Position numbers and translations under genes: made by a program. Positions 47,181 to 55,706 of a DNA stretch of 64,000 bases are shown piece by piece. Position 1 is the stretch's first letter; each line of letters starts with the position of its first letter. Source of the DNA: Acinetobacter pittii (lineage in GTDB: Bacteria > Pseudomonadota > Gammaproteobacteria > Pseudomonadales > Moraxellaceae); assembly GCF_034064985.1 (NCBI RefSeq), contig NZ_CP139249.1:248001-312000 (forward strand), read 5' to 3'. A model generated the notes under the pieces. That model did no database searches, was not told the origin of the DNA, and saw only the letters and a program-made list of their open reading frames with translations.

Positions 47181-48081
47181 ATTTTCTAATTCTTTTGTTT
47201 TTCTTAATGGGTAAATTAATTTTTAACTCACTGACTAAAACACCTAAGACCACTAAAGCACCTCCCAAAAGGGCAATCAATGGCAAACGCTCACCTGCAA
47301 TTCGGCCAATAATGCCTGCCCAAACAGGTTCGCCAGCATAGATAATTGCAGCACGTGAAGGATCAACCACACGTTGAGCCCAGTTCATTACAAATTGAAT
47401 GAGTGCACTCGCTAAACCTAATGCGACAGCAATGAGTACTAGGGGCCATGAAAATACTGGAATCGTATGTTCACCCACCACAGGCATAATCGCGAAAGAA
47501 AGTAGAGAAGCGACACCAAGTTGAATGATCGTAACGCGACGCAAATTTACTTTTCCAGCAAAGTAGCTAATAAAAATAATTTCTAAAGCAATCGCAAATG
47601 ACCCGAGCACTGTTAAAAGTTGCCCAAAACTTAAGGAAATTTGCTCAAAACCATTGCCCGTCAATAACACAAGGCCAGTAAAAGCAAGAGCAGCGCCTAC
47701 CCAAGTCATGATGTGTGGAGTTTTTCTAAAGATGAGCCACATTAAAATAGGTACAAGTGGAACGTATAGCGCTGTTAAAAAAGCCGACTCACTACTTGGA
47801 ATGGTTTGCAGGCCAATGGTCTGGGTGCCATAGCCTGCTGCAATAACAAGACCAATCGCACAACCCGCGCCTAAATCTTTTAATGTAATACCTTTCATAC
47901 TCTTGAAAGAAATAAGTAGCAAGGTAAGCGCTGCGACAGCAAAGCGGCAGCCTACAAAGAACATAGGTGACGAAAAATGCAGTGCATATTGCACAGTAAG
48001 AAATGTTCCACCCCAAATGATCGTAATCAAAATGAGTGCTAACTGTGGGGCTTTGCTTGAACTCAGGGAAATTGGTGACAT
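47179..48081 (-). CDS. EamA/DMT-family exporter
   Basis: A 300-residue membrane protein with ten transmembrane helices in two EamA halves; LILITIIWGGTFLTVQYALH opens the first and YAGEPVWAGIIGRIAGERLP marks the second. It is a metabolite exporter of unknown substrate. The start is the ATG at 48081; another ATG at 48093 is possible, and an earlier GTG would sit inside the operator. It is divergent from an XRE-cupin regulator, with two palindromes between. Confidence 0.85.
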   Translation of the reverse strand: MSPISLSSSKAPQLALILITIIWGGTFLTVQYALHFSSPMFFVGCRFAVAALTLLLISFKSMKGITLKDLGAGCAIGLVIAAGYGTQTIGLQTIPSSESAFLTALYVPLVPILMWLIFRKTPHIMTWVGAALAFTGLVLLTGNGFEQISLSFGQLLTVLGSFAIALEIIFISYFAGKVNLRRVTIIQLGVASLLSFAIMPVVGEHTIPVFSWPLVLIAVALGLASALIQFVMNWAQRVVDPSRAAIIYAGEPVWAGIIGRIAGERLPLIALLGGALVVLGVLVSELKINLPIKKNKRIRK

Positions 48082-48100
48082 ACTTAAAATCATTAGAAAT

Positions 48101-48157
48101 TGTGCAATATATTGCACATATTGCGCTATTCTTCTATTTTGTGCAATATATTGCTCA
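48101..48157. promoter_or_regulatory. Twin operators between DMT and XRE-cupin genes
   Basis: TGTGCAATATATTGCACA (48101-48118, a perfect palindrome) and TGTGCAATATATTGCTCA (48140-48157, one mismatch) share the same 18-bp design with centres 39 bp apart. They lie between the start of the exporter gene and the regulator start at 48181, so one protein probably controls both promoters. Confidence 0.8.
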
Positions 48158-48180
48158 TATTTTATTTGCTATTTTATTTT

Positions 48181-48732
48181 ATGAGCCAGTCGAGCACCGT
48201 TTTACAGCACGTAGGCACAAACATTCGTTCATTAAGAGATGAGCGTGGATTAAGCCAACAGGACTTGGCCGATCAGGCAGGTGTGAGTAGACGAACCATT
48301 GCTGCTTTGGAAACAGGGCAGGTCAATATTAGTTTGGCTAAACTCGATTCGATTGCAGCAGTGTTGGGTGTGGATTTTAAAACGATTGTGAGTGCACCTG
48401 AGCATAAAGAACATGCCTTAGTAAATGTACTCGCTTGGCAGGGTGAAAAAGAAGAAAGTAATGCAACGCTATTGGCTTCAGTCCCTTCTTGCTCCCAAGT
48501 TGAGCTTTGGACATGGTCATTGGCAGTGGGGGAATCTTATATTGCTGAGCCAGATGCAAAAGGATGGCAAGAGCTTATTTACGTATTAGAAGGTGAATTG
48601 ACCATACAATTTGCAGATAGCTCAAAAACTATTGCTGCTGGTTCTTCATTTATATATGCCAGTTCAGTAACTTACACTTATATTAATAGTGGTAACCAAG
48701 TCCTTAAGTTTATTCGTAATGTGGTATATTGA
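48181..48732 (+). CDS. XRE-family regulator with C-terminal cupin
   Basis: A 183-residue one-component regulator. Residues 10-65 are an HTH_3 domain (IRSLRDERGLSQQDLADQAG, VSRRTIAALETGQVNISLAK), and residues 105-180 a cupin sensor (WQELIYVLEGELTIQFADSS). This layout is typical of PuuR-like repressors. I chose the ATG at 48181 over the longer frame from 48100 because that runs through the operator region. By position it represses its own gene and the divergent DMT exporter. Effector unknown. Confidence 0.92.
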   Translation: MSQSSTVLQHVGTNIRSLRDERGLSQQDLADQAGVSRRTIAALETGQVNISLAKLDSIAAVLGVDFKTIVSAPEHKEHALVNVLAWQGEKEESNATLLASVPSCSQVELWTWSLAVGESYIAEPDAKGWQELIYVLEGELTIQFADSSKTIAAGSSFIYASSVTYTYINSGNQVLKFIRNVVY

Positions 48733-48886
48733 TTGATTAGATTTTAAGGTTTTATAAAAAAAATTAAAATTTTATGGATGTAATTTTAAACAAAAAACAC
48801 GGATAAGACTAAATAAGAGAAGTTATGATATTTCTTATGTAAGGAAATTATTTTTTAATTCGTTTTAATAGAAAAAAGATACAGAA

Positions 48887-50578
48887 ATGAAATTTTTATT
48901 AAGTTCACAAGATATTAAAAACTATAAATTTTTATGGCAGGTTTCTAAAGAAAAATATAAGAAGCAGAAGGGAAGTATGTTTCTTATGTTTTTATTAGTA
49001 ATGTTTACCGCATTCTTTACAACATTATTGCCATACTTATTAAAACTTATTATTGATTATTCTGCACAGAAATATGACTTTCCACTTGATATTCGACTTC
49101 CATTCAATTTTTTATATCTAATCGCACTTGCTTATGCCGCAGCATGGTTAGCAAATGAGTTATGTAATTGGACAAAAAATATTTTTAGTGCTTATCTGAT
49201 AGTAGATTTCAAAGGCGCACTAATTTTTGCAGGCTTAAAGAATTATTTAAATCTTAAAAAAGATGAACAAGATCAAATTGAAACTGGAACCGTGATTAGT
49301 GATCTGGCAAGAGGAAGTTCTGCTTTTGGTGAGATTAATCTAACGTTACTTCTTCATTTAGGACCAATAGTTTTTCAATTGGTTATGATTTTTGCAGTTT
49401 TATTTACGACCATTAATTTACTTTTTAGTATCAGTTTTTTATTGGTCGCTATCGTTATTTTTGTAATTTCTTTTCATATAAATAAAACAAGTAGTTCACT
49501 ATTCGATGCTATGTATCAACAAGATAATCAAGTAAATAGCCATTTGATACATCAGATCTCAAACTCGTATGAAATTAAGGTGAAAAATGCGGTTCCTTTT
49601 CAATTATCAAAGTTTAATGACACACTAAATTCATACATCACAACCGCTAAAGATAGGAATAAAAAAATAGGGCTACTTATGATTTCCCAATTGTTCCTGA
49701 TCTTTCTATTTTTGCTCATTTTTATGTTATTTACAGTATTTCTTTCGACTGAAAAGCAGCTTACACCGGGTGCTTTCGTATTGATAAGTACTTATATTAT
49801 TCAACTCACCAATCCATTTTTAGCAGTTTCTCAAAGCTTGATGCGTTTAAATGGTAACTTTGTCGCTTTAGCAAAATATCGAAAATACTTTAATCTCGAT
49901 AAAGAAAATTATACGCATTCTATCGTTCAAGACTCCAACGTTCTCTTTCAATTTATAAATGCTAAATTTTTACTTGGGAAAAGAGCTGTAGATCATTTTA
50001 ATTTAACAATATTAGCCAATAAAACGTATGTCGTGATTGGGCCGACTGGCTTGGGAAAGACTTCTCTAATGAATTATTTAATGGGCGTCTATCAGATTCA
50101 ATCAGGGCAGCTTTGCTATAAGAATATTGATATTAGCCAAAATTTCTCTAAACATATTTTTGATGAGGTTGTTTACGTTGCACAGCAACCAGTTATTTTC
50201 CCTTATTCCCTTAGGGATAATTTAGTTTATAACTCCTCGCACATATATGAGGATTCTTACTTACTTCAGATGCTTGATCAATTTAATCTATTACATATTT
50301 TGAAAAAGCATCAACTAACGCTCGACGATGATCTAACTGAAATTTATAAGAATTTTTCAGGAGGAGAGAAACAAAGAATTTGTATTCTTCGTGGTTTATT
50401 GGCTCGTCCTCAACTCATGATCTTAGATGAACCGACTGCCGCCTTGGATGTAGATACTGCAAAAAAGATACTTGAATATATTCAGCAGGTTGTTCCATCC
50501 GTGATCATGATTACGCATTCACCGTATGCGATGGAAATTGCGGATGAGATAATCGATTTAGAAAAGTTATTAAACTAA
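48887..50578 (+). CDS. ABC transporter, fused permease and ATPase
   Basis: A 563-residue ABC exporter half-transporter: about six transmembrane helices in residues 25-320, then a nucleotide-binding domain. Walker A is IGPTGLGKTSLMNYL, the signature is FSGGEKQRICILRGLL, Walker B is LMILDEPTAALDVD, and the H-loop is MITHSP. It probably works as a homodimer. The substrate cannot be inferred; the gene is more AT-rich than its neighbours, has no accessory genes, and sits between an XRE gene and hisA, so it may be a later insertion. Confidence 0.92.
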   Translation: MKFLLSSQDIKNYKFLWQVSKEKYKKQKGSMFLMFLLVMFTAFFTTLLPYLLKLIIDYSAQKYDFPLDIRLPFNFLYLIALAYAAAWLANELCNWTKNIFSAYLIVDFKGALIFAGLKNYLNLKKDEQDQIETGTVISDLARGSSAFGEINLTLLLHLGPIVFQLVMIFAVLFTTINLLFSISFLLVAIVIFVISFHINKTSSSLFDAMYQQDNQVNSHLIHQISNSYEIKVKNAVPFQLSKFNDTLNSYITTAKDRNKKIGLLMISQLFLIFLFLLIFMLFTVFLSTEKQLTPGAFVLISTYIIQLTNPFLAVSQSLMRLNGNFVALAKYRKYFNLDKENYTHSIVQDSNVLFQFINAKFLLGKRAVDHFNLTILANKTYVVIGPTGLGKTSLMNYLMGVYQIQSGQLCYKNIDISQNFSKHIFDEVVYVAQQPVIFPYSLRDNLVYNSSHIYEDSYLLQMLDQFNLLHILKKHQLTLDDDLTEIYKNFSGGEKQRICILRGLLARPQLMILDEPTAALDVDTAKKILEYIQQVVPSVIMITHSPYAMEIADEIIDLEKLLN

Positions 50579-50594
50579 AAATAATCAAAAAATA

Positions 50595-50621
50595 AAAAAG
50601 AGCCTAATCAGGCTCTTTTTT
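50595..50621. terminator. Bidirectional terminator
   Basis: AAAAAGAGCC and GGCTCTTTTT with a TAATCA loop, between the convergent ABC transporter and hisA genes. Confidence 0.88.
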
Positions 50622-50633
50622 ACATCTTAAAAA

Positions 50634-51365
50634 TTAAAGACGGTTTTCATCCAACAAAAGCTGAGCTTCACGAAGGTTTAAAGTACCTTCATAAATTGCG
50701 CGGCCTGTGATCGCGCCTAAAATGCCCGGTTGGCCTTTTAAGTTACGAACGTCATCAAGATTGGTAACACCACCAGAAGCAATTACTGGTAAGCCTGAGT
50801 ATTGAGCCAAGTTTACAGTTTGCTCAACATTTACACCTTGCATCATGCCGTCACGAGCAATGTCTGTATAAACAATGCTAGACACGCCTGCATCTGCAAA
50901 GCGTTTCGCTAAATCTGTTGCTTTCACATCAGTAACGTTTGCCCAGCCATCAGTTGCAACCATACCATTCATGGCATCAATACCAACAATGATGTGACCT
51001 GCAAAACGCTTACAAGCTTCTTCTACGAATTCAGGCTCTTGAACTGCCTTTGTACCGATAATGACAAAAGTCACGCCAGCTTCTAGATAGTGTTCGATAG
51101 TCTCTAATGAACGAATACCACCACCAATTTGAATTGGTAATTCTGGCTGAGCTTTAGCAATTGCTTCAACAACAGGCTTATGAATTGGGGTACCTGCGAA
51201 AGCGCCATTCAAATCAACCAAATGCAAACGACGTGCGCCTTCATTTACCCAATGCTGGGCAGTTGCAACCGGATCGTCAGAGAAAACGGTATCGTCTTCC
51301 ATACGCCCTTGTTTTAAACGCACACATTTACCATCTTTCAGGTCAATTGCTGGAATGATTAGCAT
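50634..51365 (-). CDS. hisA: Phosphoribosyl isomerase HisA
   Basis: A 243-residue TIM-barrel isomerase converting ProFAR to PRFAR in histidine synthesis. The catalytic aspartates lie in [20 protein letters not shown] (Asp8) and [14 protein letters not shown] (Asp129). I chose the ATG at 51365 in place of a longer frame to 51428. The gene is followed by a terminator and preceded by an RNase D-like gene in the same orientation. Confidence 0.97.
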   Translation of the reverse strand: MLIIPAIDLKDGKCVRLKQGRMEDDTVFSDDPVATAQHWVNEGARRLHLVDLNGAFAGTPIHKPVVEAIAKAQPELPIQIGGGIRSLETIEHYLEAGVTFVIIGTKAVQEPEFVEEACKRFAGHIIVGIDAMNGMVATDGWANVTDVKATDLAKRFADAGVSSIVYTDIARDGMMQGVNVEQTVNLAQYSGLPVIASGGVTNLDDVRNLKGQPGILGAITGRAIYEGTLNLREAQLLLDENRL

Positions 51366-51459
51366 GCTTCCGCTCCTTGCTTCATCATGATTATGAAATT
51401 GTGCACATCTTAGCAAAGTATTGATCAATCGCTAAGCCTTAGAAAAGACTTTTATAACT

Positions 51460-52101
51460 TTACGTTTGAAGTGCGGTTTGAATCGTTTGTGAAATGTGAG
51501 CCGGTAATAGTTCTTGCTTTCTGAGCTCTTCAAATACCAATAATGCAGCATAGGCATCGGCAGCAGCGTAGCTTATTTGTTGTGATGTAAGTGGCTTTCG
51601 TGCCCAATTTGAAGTTCCAACTTTTTTCGACTTTGCAAGATACTGCCCAAATAGTAGTGCAATCGCTTTTTGAACCCCCATTTGCTGGGTAAAACCAAAG
51701 TGACTAAAGCTTTTAGCTAGATCGACACAACTTTCCAGCTCAATGCCTTTTTTATGAAAAATGTGTTTGTCATTTTTAAGGCCAAAGCCAACTTTAATTT
51801 GCTGAGAGTTAGACAAAATGGGCTGTAAAAATTTTAAAGTTGATGAATTTACATGAAACAAATAGGCTTTTTTTGCTGTGGCAAGCTGAATTAAGTGTGG
51901 ACCAGTTGAGATTTCACCCACTTTAAATGTAGGTTTAGATTCAGAATCAAATCCCAAAATTGCAGCGTTTTTTAATTCTTCTTCAATACTTTTGCATTGC
52001 TCAATATTTTCAATCACCACAATATTATGGTGGTTAAGATTTTCAAAAGGAGGAAGCTGCTGAATGGAGGCTTTATCAAGGAGGGCAACGGCTTCGGACA
52101 T
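51460..52101 (-). CDS. RNase D-like 3'-5' exonuclease
   Basis: A 213-residue DEDDy exonuclease domain protein. The first acidic pair is in ILGFDSESKPTF (Asp and Glu), the second Asp is in IKVGFGLKNDKHIF, and the YxxxD box is in SYAAADAYAALLVFE. It lacks the HRDC domains of full RNase D, like other small family members acting on RNA or DNA 3' ends. It sits between hisA and a DUF805 gene, unrelated to histidine synthesis. Confidence 0.88.
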   Translation of the reverse strand: MSEAVALLDKASIQQLPPFENLNHHNIVVIENIEQCKSIEEELKNAAILGFDSESKPTFKVGEISTGPHLIQLATAKKAYLFHVNSSTLKFLQPILSNSQQIKVGFGLKNDKHIFHKKGIELESCVDLAKSFSHFGFTQQMGVQKAIALLFGQYLAKSKKVGTSNWARKPLTSQQISYAAADAYAALLVFEELRKQELLPAHISQTIQTALQT

Positions 52102-52146
52102 ATTTAACAGCGTACAAAAGAATTGGGCTATTCACTTTATATATGA

Positions 52147-52172
52147 ATAAAGCCTAGAGAACTAGGCTTTAT
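52147..52172. terminator. Terminator between DUF805 and exonuclease genes
   Basis: ATAAAGCCTAG and CTAGGCTTTAT form a perfect 11-bp stem with a 4-nt loop in the spacer. Confidence 0.7.
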
Positions 52173-52187
52173 GAATGTCTTTAAAAA

Positions 52188-52736
52188 TTATTGAGACTGA
52201 GAAGGTGTACCAATGACCACACTTTCACTTTTCTCGACATAGCCTTCATAGGTCGGAGACATGATTGTGGCAACGACAGCAAAAACCAAAGCAAGTGGAA
52301 TTAGGATAATATAAATCCAGCCTAAAACACGTTCCCAACCAGGGGTAGGGCGCTGTGGGCCGTAATCATTATTGCCTTCTGTACCTTTTGCTGCAAAGAG
52401 ATAGATCATAAAAATCAGGTTTACGGCGGGGATCAGCATCAGTAATGATAGCCATCCTGTATTATTGCGGTCGTGCAAGCGGCGGATGGTAAATACAAAA
52501 CTTACATAGAGACAAACAATATAGAGAATGGCGATAACAATCATGCCTGCCGTAGAAAGACCTGTTAGTTCTTGACTAGATGTAAATCCAAAAGTAAAAG
52601 CGATGATGACAACAGCGATACCGATGACGAGTGAAAATAAGAATGTCCAAGCAGCATAAGAGAGTCGTCCAAAACGACCATTAGCTTTAAAGGGGGAATC
52701 GTGTTGAAGTGGCTGATTTTCGAAAGGTGAATTCAT
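52188..52736 (-). CDS. DUF805 membrane protein
   Basis: A 182-residue inner-membrane protein. The DUF805 core spans residues 20-120, with GRFGRLSYAAWTFLFSLVIG, the loop FTIRRLHDRNNTGWLSLLML and GTEGNNDYGPQRPTPG. Four transmembrane helices, unknown role. Monocistronic, between a terminator on each side. Confidence 0.88.
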   Translation of the reverse strand: MNSPFENQPLQHDSPFKANGRFGRLSYAAWTFLFSLVIGIAVVIIAFTFGFTSSQELTGLSTAGMIVIAILYIVCLYVSFVFTIRRLHDRNNTGWLSLLMLIPAVNLIFMIYLFAAKGTEGNNDYGPQRPTPGWERVLGWIYIILIPLALVFAVVATIMSPTYEGYVEKSESVVIGTPSQSQ

Positions 52737-52839
52737 TTTGTTTTCCTGATCATTTAGTTTTATTTAGAAGTATAAATATTCAATATTTTGTTGAATAAAA
52801 CATCATTCTATAAATGATTAGTTATTATTGTAAATAAAA

Positions 52840-52872
52840 AAAAGATCAGACCATCTCGACCTGATCTTTTTC
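52840..52872. terminator. Terminator of hisBH
   Basis: AAAAGATCAG and CTGATCTTTT form a stem with an 11-nt loop directly after hisH. Confidence 0.8.
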
Positions 52873-52886
52873 AGTTTTAAATCAGA

Positions 52887-53504
52887 TTAAATATTCCATT
52901 CCACAAAGTTTTTAAGTAACTGCAAACCAGCAGTATGACTTTTCTCTGGGTGGAATTGAGTCGCGAATAAATTATCTTTATGAATTGCTGTGCAGAAATT
53001 CACACCATACTCACAAGTCGCAGCCACAACGCTTTCATCTTTTGGTTCGACATAGTAGCTATGTACAAAGTAGAAGCGAGCATCTTGTTCGATGTTATTC
53101 CACATTGGATGGCTTGGGTCCATTTGGTGAACTTGGTTCCAGCCCATGTGTGGTACTTTTAAACCTTCCATTTGAGGGAAATGTTTTACTGCGCCGTCAA
53201 AAATACCTAATGCGTCTACACCGCCATTTTCTTCAGAACTTTGTAGTAATGCTTGCATGCCTACGCAAATCGCAAGAACTGGCTTATTAAAAGCAGCTTT
53301 ACGTACAACTTCATCAATCCCTGCTTCACGCATGCCTTGCATACAGTCACGCATTGCGCCAACACCCGGAAAAACAATTTTGTCGGCTTGTGCAATTAGT
53401 TTTGGATCATTGGTCACATCGACTGTAGCGCCCACATGCTCAAGTGCTTTAGCTGCTGAGTGTAGATTGCCCATGCCATAATCAAGTAACGCGATACGTG
53501 TCAT
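52887..53504 (-). CDS. hisH: Imidazole glycerol phosphate synthase subunit HisH
   Basis: A 205-residue class I glutamine amidotransferase. The nucleophile is in [20 protein letters not shown], and the His/Glu pair is in [10 protein letters not shown]; the glycine-rich start [17 protein letters not shown] and the oxyanion PGVGA loop are present. It supplies ammonia to HisF. Its ATG overlaps the hisB stop by one base (TAATG), so the two are translationally coupled. Confidence 0.97.
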   Translation of the reverse strand: MTRIALLDYGMGNLHSAAKALEHVGATVDVTNDPKLIAQADKIVFPGVGAMRDCMQGMREAGIDEVVRKAAFNKPVLAICVGMQALLQSSEENGGVDALGIFDGAVKHFPQMEGLKVPHMGWNQVHQMDPSHPMWNNIEQDARFYFVHSYYVEPKDESVVAATCEYGVNFCTAIHKDNLFATQFHPEKSHTAGLQLLKNFVEWNI

Positions 53505-54097
53505 TAGAGGCTACCTTTTGTCGATGCAATCGTGTTTTCTGCACGTGGATCAACTTCACATGCCATACGTAAAGCACGAGCAAGTGCTTTAAAAACACTT
53601 TCGATTTGGTGGTGGCTATTTTTACCTTTTAAGTTATCGATGTGTAAGGTCATAAGCGCATGGTTTACGAAACCTTGGAAAAACTCAGAAAATAAATCAA
53701 CATCAAAGGTACCGATGCGCGCACGAGTAAATGGAATATCCATAAATAAACCTGGACGACCAGATAAATCTACAACAACGCGAGATAAAGCTTCGTCTAA
53801 TGGTGCATAAAAATGACCATAGCGTTTTAAACCTTTTTTATCACCTAAAGCTTGTGCAAAAGCTTGTCCAAGCGTGATACCACAATCTTCTACGGTGTGG
53901 TGATCATCAATCTCGAGGTCTCCGTCACAATGAATATCGATATCAAATAAGCCATGTCGCTTGATTTGATCAATCATATGGTCTAAAAATGGAACTCCAG
54001 TGTTTAGTGTGCCTTGACCAGTACCGTCGAGATTTAAACGAACTCGAATTTTGGTTTCATTGGTATTTCTAACCACTTCACTGATACGTTGCGTCAT
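53504..54097 (-). CDS. hisB: Imidazoleglycerol-phosphate dehydratase HisB
   Basis: A 197-residue Mn-dependent dehydratase. Both metal motifs are visible: [20 protein letters not shown] and [20 protein letters not shown]. It is the monofunctional form, without the N-terminal phosphatase of enterobacterial HisB. I chose the ATG at 54097; the upstream TTG at 54112 is less likely. First gene of the hisBH pair. Confidence 0.97.
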   Translation of the reverse strand: MTQRISEVVRNTNETKIRVRLNLDGTGQGTLNTGVPFLDHMIDQIKRHGLFDIDIHCDGDLEIDDHHTVEDCGITLGQAFAQALGDKKGLKRYGHFYAPLDEALSRVVVDLSGRPGLFMDIPFTRARIGTFDVDLFSEFFQGFVNHALMTLHIDNLKGKNSHHQIESVFKALARALRMACEVDPRAENTIASTKGSL

Positions 54098-54199
54098 GGA
54101 CACGTTCCTCAAAAAACGTCAAAAATGATTGGATGTTAACGACAATTTCGCTGTGACGAATTCGTGACAGCATCATAGTTTGCTCAGGAGGGTTAATCA

Positions 54200-54583
54200 A
54201 TGCCTATTACCGTACATGCTTATAGTTCTCTAGATAATTCAGAGATCCGCGATCAGCTTGAGCGTTTGTATGATACAAGTCCGGAGTTTGGTGACGGGCA
54301 CGATGCGATTGAACAACTTGAACAAGATTTACAACAGTATACCACGCTATACACTGCCGAATTTAATACCAAAATTATAGGTGCAATTTGGTCTTCAGGA
54401 CAAGGCGAAAGCAAGGTTCTTGAATATATTGTTGTGCACCCTGCTAACCGTGGTCGTGGTGTAGCTGAGCGCTTAGTTGAAGAAGCTTGCCGCATAGAAG
54501 AGTCAAAAGGTGTTAAAACTTTTGAACCAGGCTGTGGCGCGATTCATCGCTGTTTGGCTCACATTGGTAAACTACATCACTAA
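54200..54583 (+). CDS. PanZ-family acetyl-CoA sensor, GNAT fold
   Basis: A 127-residue protein of the PanD regulatory factor family. The GNAT acetyl-CoA site is LEYIVVHPANRGRGVAERLV. In E. coli PanZ binds PanD and acetyl-CoA to trigger PanD maturation and inhibition, linking coenzyme A supply to pantothenate synthesis. This copy is near full length and divergent from hisB. Acetyltransferase activity is not expected from the family alone. Confidence 0.82.
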   Translation: MPITVHAYSSLDNSEIRDQLERLYDTSPEFGDGHDAIEQLEQDLQQYTTLYTAEFNTKIIGAIWSSGQGESKVLEYIVVHPANRGRGVAERLVEEACRIEESKGVKTFEPGCGAIHRCLAHIGKLHH

Positions 54584-54649
54584 AAGCTTCTATTATTTTG
54601 TGGTTGTGATTTAAAAATAATCACTTGTTACAAAAAACACGGAAGTTGC

Positions 54650-54678
54650 TTGACGTCTTCTTATAAACATTGTTTAAT
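54650..54678 (+). promoter_or_regulatory. Promoter of first tRNA-Phe
   Basis: TTGACG (54650-54655) and TTTAAT (54673-54678) with a 17-bp spacer, 11 bp before the tRNA. A CG-rich stretch (CGCCC) follows the -10, like stringent discriminators. Confidence 0.65.
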
Positions 54679-54689
54679 ACGCCCACTTC

Positions 54690-54765
54690 GGCGTGATAGC
54701 TCAGTAGGTAGAGCAACGGATTGAAAATCCGTGTGTCCCCAGTTCGATCCTGGGTCTCGCCACCA
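54690..54765 (+). tRNA. tRNA-Phe(GAA), copy 1
   Basis: A 76-nt tRNA with encoded CCA. The D-arm is TAGCTCAGTAGGTAGAGC, the anticodon stem-loop GGATTGAAAATCC carries GAA, and the T-arm is CAGTTCGATCCTG. The acceptor GGCGTGA faces TCTCGCC, leaving one T-T mismatch at the fifth pair. Confidence 0.96.
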
Positions 54766-54779
54766 TTATTTGTGTTTTC

Positions 54780-54808
54780 AATCCCTGATCCCATCAGGGA
54801 TTTTTTTT
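54780..54808 (+). terminator. Terminator after tRNA-Phe copy 1
   Basis: AATCCCTGAT and ATCAGGGATT with a CCC loop, then a T run. Confidence 0.85.
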
Positions 54809-54852
54809 AAGTATAAAAAATACTCATTTAAATCAGAAACTCAGGATAATAG

Positions 54853-54882
54853 TTGACTATTGTTCTGAGATACGGCTTAATA
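54853..54882 (+). promoter_or_regulatory. Promoter of second tRNA-Phe
   Basis: TTGACT (54853-54858) and TTAATA (54877-54882) with an 18-bp spacer, 9 bp before the tRNA. Confidence 0.55.
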
Positions 54883-54891
54883 CAGGCCATC

Positions 54892-54967
54892 GGCGTGATA
54901 GCTCAGTAGGTAGAGCAACGGATTGAAAATCCGTGTGTCCCCAGTTCGATCCTGGGTCTCGCCACCA
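54892..54967 (+). tRNA. tRNA-Phe(GAA), copy 2
   Basis: Identical in all 76 bases to copy 1, including the acceptor T-T mismatch. Because each copy has its own promoter and terminator, the pair is a tandem duplication of the gene, not a processed dicistronic transcript. Confidence 0.96.
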
Positions 54968-54973
54968 TATTCG

Positions 54974-55008
54974 AAAAAGCCTCATACATAATGTATGGGG
55001 CTTTTTTT
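54974..55008 (+). terminator. Terminator after tRNA-Phe copy 2
   Basis: AAAAAGCCTCATACAT and ATGTATGGGGCTTTTT form a long stem, then T residues. Confidence 0.85.
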
Positions 55009-55144
55009 ATGTCTATCTGTTTTGCCCTAACACATCGTTACTTCACTTGTGTATAAATCTCATTTTATCCACAAGTATAGTTATTTATCCCCAAGCTTAA
55101 ATGGGTTTTAGGAATACTGAAAAAGAAATTGTGGGCTTATTGCG

Positions 55145-55576
55145 CTAGTCGGGTGAATTATCGCTAATAAGTCGTTTTCCTAGACACACTGCTTCTACTT
55201 CGTCATAGCCAAGCTGTTCATAAAAGTTCAGTACATTTAAATTGTCTTTGCGGACGAGTAATTGTAGTTTTGGACAACCGCGGGCGATCAATCGCTTTTC
55301 AAGCTGCTGAACGAGCGCTGTAGCGATTCCTAAGCGTTGTTGGTGGGGATGAACAGCTAAATAGTTAATCCAGCCTCTATGACCGTCGTAGCCGCCCATA
55401 AGCGTGCCAATGAGTTGCTCATCTTTAATAGCAACCAAAAACAAATCATCCTGTTGTGAGACTTTCCTGAAAATATCGGTTTCAGGATTATTCCAAGGAC
55501 GCGTCAGGCCACAGCTTTCCCATAAAATAACGACATCATCCAGATCTGCATTTGTAAATTGACGAATAATAAACAT
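55145..55576 (-). CDS. GNAT acetyltransferase, YpeA-like
   Basis: A 143-residue N-acetyltransferase. The N-terminus FIIRQFTNADLDDVVILWES and the acetyl-CoA loop VHPHQQRLGIATALVQQLEK mark the YpeA subfamily, with the C-terminal NVLNFYEQLGYDEVE. The acceptor substrate is unknown. Monocistronic. Confidence 0.88.
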   Translation of the reverse strand: MFIIRQFTNADLDDVVILWESCGLTRPWNNPETDIFRKVSQQDDLFLVAIKDEQLIGTLMGGYDGHRGWINYLAVHPHQQRLGIATALVQQLEKRLIARGCPKLQLLVRKDNLNVLNFYEQLGYDEVEAVCLGKRLISDNSPD

Positions 55577-55664
55577 ATGGATTTCTACTTTTTGTTTTGA
55601 TGTGCTGAAAAGATAAAATAAAAATTAGGACTTGAGCAGTGTTTTATCAATAATTTAAACAAAT

Positions 55665-55690
55665 AAAAAAGCACCCCCGAAGGAGTGCTT
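55665..55690 (-). terminator. Terminator of CoA-transferase gene
   Basis: On the minus strand AAGCACTCC and GGGGTGCTT form a stem with a T run. It lies 17 bp beyond the stop codon. Confidence 0.82.
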
Positions 55691-55706
55691 GAATTAAACC
55701 AGTGAT

